Shown: positions 57,086-64,000 of the stretch, piece by piece
Layout of the letters: the number at the start of each line of letters is the position of its first letter
Numbering within the stretch: position 1 is the stretch's first letter
Source of the DNA: Akebia trifoliata
Lineage: Eukaryota > Streptophyta > Magnoliopsida > Ranunculales > Lardizabalaceae
Length of the DNA stretch: 64,000 bases
Reading direction: 5' to 3'
Assembly (NCBI GenBank): GCA_017979445.1
Contig: CM030705.1
Span: 18,183,040-18,247,039, forward strand
The notes under the pieces: model-generated
Database searches by the model: none
What the model saw: only the letters and a program-made list of their open reading frames with translations
What the model was told of the DNA's origin: nothing
Translations under genes and position numbers: made by a program

Positions 57086-58030
57086 TGTTAGTACCTCGTT
57101 TTGTCAATCCCAAGTTAGTCATATGATTGTCGAGTTGCAATCATTGGTAAACCATGTTCAAGCCACATGGAGACACATCGTCACGAAACAACCTAGCGAC
57201 AAATCATTCGTGTGTCAAACCCAATCAAAGACATGGACCATCATCGAAATCACTTATACATATAAGTGGAGCTTTAGAACATGCCAGTATTGTACATCAC
57301 TTTGTGTTCAAAGCTCACCCCAGAATGGCTCGATTTCAAGTGAAATTGAGGCTGTCGGCAGAAGTGGAGAATCCACCGTTAGCCACCGATAGCACAAACT
57401 GGAAGACAACTTGTCGGTAGCAGAAGCTTAACATTGTCGGTCCCACCGACAGAACGGTCATCGGTTCCACCGATGAACAACTTATCGGTCCAACCGTCAT
57501 CTACCAACAGATCAGAATGGGTAAACCTTTATCGGTGGCAGAAGCTCTAACTCGTCGGTTCCACCTATAGAATAGTCATCGGTTCCACCGATGAATAACT
57601 TGTCGGTCCCACCGCCATCCACCGCCAAAACTAATTGAGAAATCATCCTTCGGTGGCAGAAGCATAGTTCTGCCGGTTCCACCGTTATAATGCTCATCGG
57701 TCCCACCGATGACCCTTGGAGGTTCCACCGACAGTGCTTCCGATAGTGTTCAACGGTAAGATTTTTGACCGTTATTTTTGGTCGGTGCCACCGACAAGAA
57801 GCCGTTGAAATGCAATTTCTATAAATTAGAAGCACTTGGTTCTTTGCTCTTGATCAACAACTCCTTAACAGAGCTATCCTCTAAATAGGTAAATTTCATG
57901 TCATCTCATTCCTTCTCCCATCCTTGAGGAAAATAGTGAGAGTGATCTAGATGTTGAGGTCATGACTTTGATGGGGACAAATTTTGTCCATATGAAGAGA
58001 GGTTCACATAGTTTCAGTAAAATGAGTTAT
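57086..58030 (+). repeat. Possible LTR-derived segment of a related Sirevirus, with palindrome array
   Basis: Opens TGTTAGTACCTCGTTTTGTC and AATCCCAAG, close to the element's own LTR start (TGTAAGTTCCATGTTTTGTC). From 57349 to about 57800 it carries more than ten words of the type TCGGT.CCACCGA, then a TATA-like box (CTATAAATTAG, about 57821). The far end is not defined. The frames at 57078-57420 overlap it and are not recognisable proteins. Confidence 0.5.
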
Positions 58031-58778
58031 TCTGATAATGGAAGGTGATCCATCGGTAGACCTCCATATATGTCAAAGGATGATACTGAATGCTATCACT
58101 ATGGAGGTATTGGCTAATTTTCCACAGTTTCTTTCTCGAAGCCTAGAACAATCGATTTCCAAATATCTAGGTTCAACTGAACAACTGGCTACACAAACTA
58201 TGTGGGTTGACTCAAATGAGTCAGAGGGTGTTGAACAAGCATCTTCAAAAGTTGAAGACTGTAACACATCAAGATCCATATGGCATCCACCACAGTCTCC
58301 ATCCTTTTTCTGGATGAAGTTGGGGATGAACAGATATTGGTAAATCAATCTTGTCCTCAAGTAGCCTCTTTTTCTAATGAAGAAGTCGAGAAAGGCACCT
58401 GCAATTTCTCTAGATAAATTGGTCACATTAAAATTGAATTCAAGACCATTTACTCCAGAACCACCCTAATCTCTATTGGTATATCTTCAGTGGTAGAGTA
58501 AAAGTTGCATGGGTTAGGATAACTCCCTTACAGAAAGTTGGATCATCTGTAGAATAAGAAAAGTCATCCATGTCCACGAGAGTGTGCTATTCTTCACCTC
58601 CTAAAGTGAATAATTTTATGATGGACTTATTCAAGTTTAAGATCACCAAAGAAAAATAGGTCCCCCACTTAATACTCACTAAGGAAGTTGAAATCTGAAC
58701 TTTATAGGTAAATCCCTTCTCTTCCTAAAATCAATCCTCCGTCCCAAAGAATGTGTTTTAAACTGAAAAGTTAAATCA

Positions 58779-59300
58779 ATGGATAACCAGTACCACGTAA
58801 TTCACACCCTTCTTAAGGTAAGATATTTCACAAAATGGTATTTGGATAGTGGTGACTCCAAACACAAGACCAGTGCCAAAGTTGATTCAGTCTCTTGGCA
58901 AATTTTAATGGAGGCTCTGTCACCTTTGGTGATTGTTGTATCGGTAGGATTGTTGGGTGATATGGTCAATGGATTAGCAATGCCCAAGGTTGAAATTATT
59001 TTCTGTGTGGATGGTTTGACATATAACTTCCTCAGCGCATCTCAAATGTGCGACAGGGAACAATCGGTGAGTTGCAACTGCCATGTGTGTAAGATCTTAG
59101 ATATTAATTGAAAACTGATCATGAGAGATCTCTGCACATCAGATGACTGTTATGTTATTGAAGACACCAGAAAAACCACCATTCTGTGTGTGAGTAATGT
59201 GGCTCAAGTTGACGAGGTCCAGTTATGGTGTCAAATATTGACCATGTTCACTACAAGAACCTGTCTCGGCATGTTTCAAAAATATTAGTTAGAGGTTGCC
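58779..59300 (+). pseudogene. Sirevirus-like protease and GAG-pre-integrase
   Basis: The frame at 58779-59111 holds KWYLDSGDSKHKTS, a copia protease active site with intact Asp-Ser-Gly but altered Cys (Asp) and MTG (KTS), then IIFCVDGLTYNFLSASQMCD. After a stop the GAG-pre-integrase core follows near 59218-59285 in degraded form (VQLWCQILTMFTTRTC). It would process the polyprotein. Inactive through stops. Confidence 0.8.
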
Positions 59301-59920
59301 TATGTTAGGCAACAAAGTTAGATAAGTCTATGAAGGAAGTATCATATTGGTAAACAAGTTTGTAGTACCCACAAAAAGATAAAAATTCTAGCTGTCTCAA
59401 ATCCTCTAGCATTATTTTACATGGATCTTATGGATCCCATAAGATTTCAAATTCTAAGAGATTAGAGATATTTTCTTGTAGTAGTTGATGATCACTTCAA
59501 CTCTGTTGGGTTGCATTCTTAAAGGATAAATTGGATACATTTGATGGATTTGAGCACGTCGGTAAGCTACTTCAAACAGAAATAGAATCCATTGTTGGAC
59601 GGATCTGAAGTGATCATGGTAGAGAGTTTGAATAGTCAGCCCACTTAACTCTGTGATAATTACATGTTCTGACAAAAAATTCTCATCTCTATAGGTCCCT
59701 TAGCATTATGGTGGTGCTGAGAGGATCAACTCTGTTCTGCATGAAATGGCTCGTTATGCTTCATAGTAAGATTTTTGAGTCAAGGTTGTAAACACTGCCT
59801 GATACCTTATCCCTTTGAATATCTTAAAGCAGGGTTGATCAACAATCGAAAAACTATGGAATAATTTTCCTTCCAGTGTCAAGTTTTTCAAGGTCTTTAA
59901 CAATAAATATTATACTCTTT
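59301..59920 (+). pseudogene. Sirevirus-like integrase fragment
   Basis: GKQVCSTHKK at the zinc-finger end, ALFYMDLMDPIRFQ with the first catalytic aspartate region, RYFLVVVDDHFN, and DGSEVIMVESLNS where RSDHGREFEN-like sequence is expected. It fades out after about 59900, before the catalytic glutamate region is convincing. Confidence 0.75.
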
Positions 59921-61436
59921 AGAGACCATGAAAACCTGAGAAATATTGACTTGAGAAATGACAAGACTCATTCAATGATTGAAAAGATTTTTTTCTCCTT
60001 AACATTAAAATTGGTTTGAGTTCGAGACTCTCGAGTATATGTACTTTTATTGGTATATCTGAGGTTCAAACCTCATTTCCGTGAATTTCTTCTTTTTAGA
60101 AATTTTCACATTGTTGGAGTCAGTGTGGCCACATTATCCAGAAATCCATCTTATTTCAAGAACATGTTGTTGTTTATTGGTAAATTTGGATACATGTATC
60201 CTCATATTGTTCTTAAAATGAGACTATTTAAGGATGATGGAGCCTCATTGCTTCCCGTCAACCATTGCCCTAGTGAACATACATATGATGGACAATTTTT
60301 GACTCTCAATTTTTACATCAACCTTGTAAATCTTGAGTGAAAACCACTTTCGTGTGTCTATTAGTATATTTGAGAATTTCAAGCCTCCTTGTTTCGCATC
60401 AAACACTGATTGGATGCTTGTGTGCACCACGGAACTTCGTTGGTCCACCAAATTTGAGCAAAAACTGGCAAATATATTTTGTTCCACTCTTGGGCTCCCA
60501 AACTTAATTCTCTTACATATATTCCTCATATTTTAATTATTTGGTGAGCATAATAATCAAATGTGGTCACGCGGCACAATTCATGCATTTAACTGCCTCG
60601 TGTGAGTATTCAAATTGGTAATTCTTTAAATCTGCTCACACGTTTATTATGCTACAACTCCTATACTTTTATTTGCATACTTTATTATCTTGCTAGCATA
60701 CTATGCCAATATTTCAATAGTTAAATCATTTTGGCATTTATTTTTCATACAGTTGTTCCTTAATAGTAACATCAGTTACAACTGTCATGTGTGCATTCGA
60801 TCGCTCATTTGCATATCTTATATTATTTTGCACATGTTGGCATGTTACGACCATGAGTCATTGAGTAATATCTTTATGTGTCGTTTATCATGTCATGCCA
60901 ATGCTTAATAGTAAAACATTTTGTTATGTTTTGTGTGCATTTGATTGATTATTGGCATATCATTTAAATTATGCACGCTTATATTCAAGGTTGACATTAC
61001 TTTATTTAGTTATATTTTCTTTGTGCCAATCAACATGCCATGCCTATGCCTTATAGTTATATTTTTATTTGGCATGTCCTTGTTTGCTTCCATCATGCAT
61101 TTCGCTCTGATAGTCATATTAATTGCGTGCATGTGTACTATTCCCCTGTGTTTATTGGTATATATTCTGTATCGACATTGGGTTGATTACGCCCTTTGTC
61201 AAATACTGACAAAAAGGGGGAGAATGTACTTTCCACCCGTGTGTCCTATCTCAGTTGAATTTTATAGGTAAAGCATTCAGGGGGAGCAGTACCAAAGGGG
61301 GAGCAAAATAGTTAGAATCTTAGGTTTTTAATTTAAACACTTTTGTAAGATTCTAATCGGATGTAAGTTGTGTTGGTCATTCCCGGAATGTTTCCCAGCC
61401 TTTTTGGTCTAGTTAGGATTTTGTCTCGTAATTGAC
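59921..61436 (+). other. Non-coding 3' interior of Sirevirus-like element with extra polypurine tracts
   Basis: RT and RNase H should be here but are absent. T-rich short frames (60690-61271) look like low-complexity sequence. Extra purine tracts occur at 61211-61224 (AAAAAGGGGGAGAA), 61280-61286 (GGGGGAG) and 61294-61303 (AAAGGGGGAG). Confidence 0.6.
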
Positions 61437-61448
61437 AAAGGGGGAGAT
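61437..61448 (+). other. Sirevirus-like polypurine tract
   Basis: AAAGGGGGAGAT directly before the 3' LTR. Confidence 0.92.
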
Positions 61449-63437
61449 TGTAAGTTCCATGTTTTGTCAATCCCGAGACACATGTTGAGTGTCGGATCGA
61501 TTTGCCATTGAAGACATATGAAGACTCCGTTAAAGCTGCTCAACCGTACGTGCCTCGACAAAAAGCTTCCATGTGTGTGCACAAAGCCTAAGAGGTAATG
61601 AGACTACCTAATACCATTTTCCAACACTTAGATGATTGATAGGTCGACCCGTTGTAATTAGGAAAACTCTTTCCTCGACCCGTTCGCTCATCAGACCTTT
61701 TGGGAATCGAATATGGACATAGAGAGGACATTAAAGATTTGACCACCCTAAAACCATTTTCAGTCATTGGTGTTTTATAGGTGTCATTATATAGGTAAAA
61801 TCTAGCACACCTTCGAACCGTTTCGACGTCGGACTTCCCGAAAGATCGTTTTGACCAAAAATGATAAAAAGGGTATTTTGGTCATTTTATCTATTTGATC
61901 ATGGCCCACCCCTTGGTGTCAATTTGGGGATGTTCTAAATAGTGATATCTATCAGCTTCCCGAATGGCATACAAATCGGAGCTACCATTTGAAAGTTATG
62001 GTCAAAACACTCTGCGGGGGCATTTTGGTAATTTACTGATGTGCCTTACTTGTGGCTGACGGTGCCACCGACAGTCCTGAAGGTGCCACCGACAGCAAGC
62101 GCTCAAACGGTCATATTTATGACCGTTGAGCCATGAATTTGCTCTCTTCTCATATATAACAACTCCAACTCTTTCATTTGGGTGGGTTGAAGCTTGAGAG
62201 AAGTAAACCCTCAATTTCTACATACTTTTAACCCTCTCTCTAGCCATGGAAGGGCTCAAACTTCATTGAAAATCCTTTTGACCCTTAGCCCTTCCTTTGG
62301 ATCAATCCTAGAGAAGATTGCCTCTCCTCTCTCCACATTTTGAGAGTCTTCTCTACTTTCATGAGAGTCTAACTTAGGTGAATCCTTCAACATTCCTAGA
62401 CTTCTCATTTGATCCCTCTCCGCCCATCAAACGTCACCTTGCACACACATTGGTACATTCATAGAGCAAGGAGCAAAAAGGAGATGATGGTAGGAGTAAT
62501 TACAAGTAGCCGACAAACTCGAAAGCTTGATTGGAAGATCCAACCGTCGAGACGTACTTGTAAGCTCAAGGACTCCAAGAACTCAAGATCTCCATTGACA
62601 AATCTTTTGAAGTTGAGTGAGTCTTTGATTTTGTCTTTAATTTTAAAAATATATGTATGTGGTTACTTGGTTCAGCCCTCAAAAACCAAGCTCTTGATTA
62701 GAATCGAGGATTCTTGACAAGAGTAGAGGTTTGTGAGTTTCCGAGGAACAAAACTCACAATTTCGAGAGAATGCGTTATCTCGATCTTAAGGTTTTAGAA
62801 TTTAGCCTATGTATAAAAATTCTATGTAAAAGGTTTGAGGTGAACCATAAACCCCTTTGATAGTGAACACCAAGTTCCTAGGTAGGAATCTTGAGAGTGG
62901 ATGTAGGCACGTTGCCGAACCACTATAAAATGCTTGTCTCGTGTTTGTGAAAATGCTTCTATTAGTTTATACTTAGATGAATGTATGCTATGAATGAATA
63001 CTATGCTAAGTATGTCATACGATGAATGTTTATATTCTAAGAAAATTTCAATTGCATTACAAACTAGAGACTTGCCATAAGAATGGATGTAAGCACATTG
63101 TCGATCCATTAGATGACGTATGTTTTGTGCATGTATTTATAATTCTGCAATTTACACTTGAATGTTTTGAATGTCATGCGATGCCATAAAATGCCGAATA
63201 GGTAAATCGTATATGAATGTGTCATTGAATGACATGATTAAATGAATGATTAAATTTCAAGTGTATTTCATTAAATGCATCTTAGAGACATAAGTGCCAA
63301 ATCGAGGCTAGGTGAATGATTTAGAATACATAGTCAAATTATCAATCTAAGTTAAAATTGGATAAATCGAAAGAAATTTTAATTATCCTATTCACCCCCC
63401 CTCTAGGACTAGATATGGTACGAAGCACGTATTTTCA
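61449..63437 (+). repeat. Sirevirus-like 3' LTR (1989 bp)
   Basis: Near-identical to the 5' LTR; one extra C in the run near 63391-63397 explains the length difference. Confidence 0.95.
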
Positions 63438-63442
63438 TTGGG

Positions 63443-64000
63443 AATTTGATTAGTAGGATAGATGGTGAGATCAGTCATTCTAAGTGATAATCGAGAATCT
63501 TGAGGAGGGTTTGTTGTATATCGGGTAATGGCATTAACTGTTGATGTCTTTGGTTCCTTCGTTAGGTAGATTCTGATATTTGACTCGATAGGAGCTATCA
63601 AAGTTGATGGATAAAAGTCTAGCTTTTCGAGAATAACATTTACCGCATTCCCGCTCCCCCCTCCATTGTGGGTAGGTAGGGGTTTTGTTGCTGAGTGGGG
63701 TTTGTTGGTCCATCTAGTATGAGAGTTTTCTTATTTATTAAATTTTGTACTTGGTGCTTGAGTTGCCAACACTGATCTATAGAGTCCCCTGGTGCACCCA
63801 TGTGGAATTCACAAAATAAGCTAGGATTGTACCTTGATTCTTTCATAGCTTTTAGATTCAGTGGTCGTTTCGTGAGATACTCTCCCCTTAGCAAGATCGG
63901 GAGTAATTCTGACAGTATCATGGGCAACCTACTGAAGACCTTATTTACCCTATTAAGTCGTGCTTATTAGTTCTGCCCGTATTGTGGTGCCTATTGTGCG
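63443..64000 (-). pseudogene. Tat-R gag, 5' part
   Basis: 63927-63640 reads LLRGEYLTKRPLNLKAMKES, then the zinc-knuckle-like CEFHMGAPGDSIDQCWQLK and HQVQNLINKKTLILDG, better kept than in Tat-L (which has Y for the first C and a stop for W). 63601-63392 continues to the Sirevirus-like insertion and resumes at 54435. It runs off the window. Confidence 0.8.

Larger units (their letters stand above)
54436..63437 (+). mobile_element. Sirevirus-like Ty1/copia element, young but defective
   Basis: 9002 bp with LTRs at 54436-56423 and 61449-63437, primer-binding site, protease and integrase remnants, several polypurine tracts, and target duplication TTGGG at 54431-54435 and 63438-63442. I count about 11 substitutions and one C-run indel between the LTRs. 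GC-rich palindromes in the LTR and repeated polypurine tracts are known Sirevirus marks. No RT or RNase H could be found, so it is non-autonomous. Confidence 0.9.
37605..64000 (-). mobile_element. Large Ty3/gypsy Tat/Ogre-lineage element with nested insertions (copy Tat-R)
   Basis: Read minus-strand from the right edge: gag, protease, A-rich spacer, RT with intact YIDD, RNase H, second RNase H, integrase with zinc finger, end of pol at 44426, an antisense extra ORF, polypurine tract and 3' LTR. The span is over 26 kb because of at least five insertions (Sirevirus-like element and three solo LTRs, one carrying a DNA element with a fold-back inside). Without them the visible part would be roughly 11.7 kb. 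The 5' LTR is beyond the window. Frames are broken throughout. Confidence 0.85.

Noticed and set aside
57349..57800. CRISPR-like array of short repeats
   Set aside because: Repeat words are short, irregularly spaced and palindromic, in a plant retroelement; no uniform spacers.
60690..61271. Hydrophobic frames as an env-like gene of the Sirevirus
   Set aside because: They are short T-rich frames with several stops and no signal peptide or defined domain; base composition explains the hydrophobic residues.

Overview
This is nuclear DNA of a flowering plant, most likely a dicot (species not identifiable). It is AT-rich, has spliceosomal introns and is dominated by nested plant retrotransposons. 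Only one host gene is well supported: a four-exon PAD4 (EDS1-family immune regulator) gene on the minus strand at 7688-14373. Nearly everything else is mobile DNA, most of it decayed.

Layout. 1-4837: plus-strand Ty3/gypsy (Tat/Ogre-type) element, cut off by the window edge on the left and broken inside its second RNase H domain on the right. 4838-6744: 5' part of a minus-strand Ty1/copia element (LTR, PBS, gag, protease). 7688-14373: PAD4, whose 4.1 kb second intron holds a hairpin MITE and a possible SINE relic. 15628-16027: first copy of a double-palindrome fold-back family, with related copies at 23539, 23746, 31310 and 45659. 16040-23538: a nearly whole but dead Ty1/copia element on the minus strand. 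24119-31260: a GA microsatellite, AT-rich DNA, a 30-bp minisatellite, and two opposed LTRs of the Tat family. 31701-37271: a Mutator-like element with ~0.8 kb terminal inverted repeats, a broken FAR1-type transposase and a small viroplasmin/RNase H1-N-like gene on the opposite strand. 37605-64000: one large minus-strand Tat element with its 3' LTR at 37605-39631, an antisense extra ORF resembling DUF7745 proteins, then integrase, two RNase H domains, RT, protease and gag running off the right edge.

The Tat element at the right has been hit repeatedly. Three solo LTRs of one other family sit in it (40930-42645, 44473-47113, 47221-48888). One of these holds a Harbinger-like DNA element that itself holds a fold-back element. 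A 9.0 kb Sirevirus-like copia element (54436-63437) splits gag, with a perfect 5-bp target duplication (TTGGG) and LTRs that differ by about 11 substitutions and one indel over ~1.99 kb, so it is the youngest datable insertion here. Its interior is decayed and lacks reverse transcriptase, which suggests it was mobilised in trans.

The most interesting items are the fold-back family with a conserved core but copy-specific tips, all next to TA repeats; the antisense DUF7745-like ORF of the Tat element; the GC-rich palindrome array shared by the Sirevirus LTR and its interior; and the Mutator-like element carrying a viroplasmin-like gene. Domain calls rest on motif recognition by eye; no database search was run.
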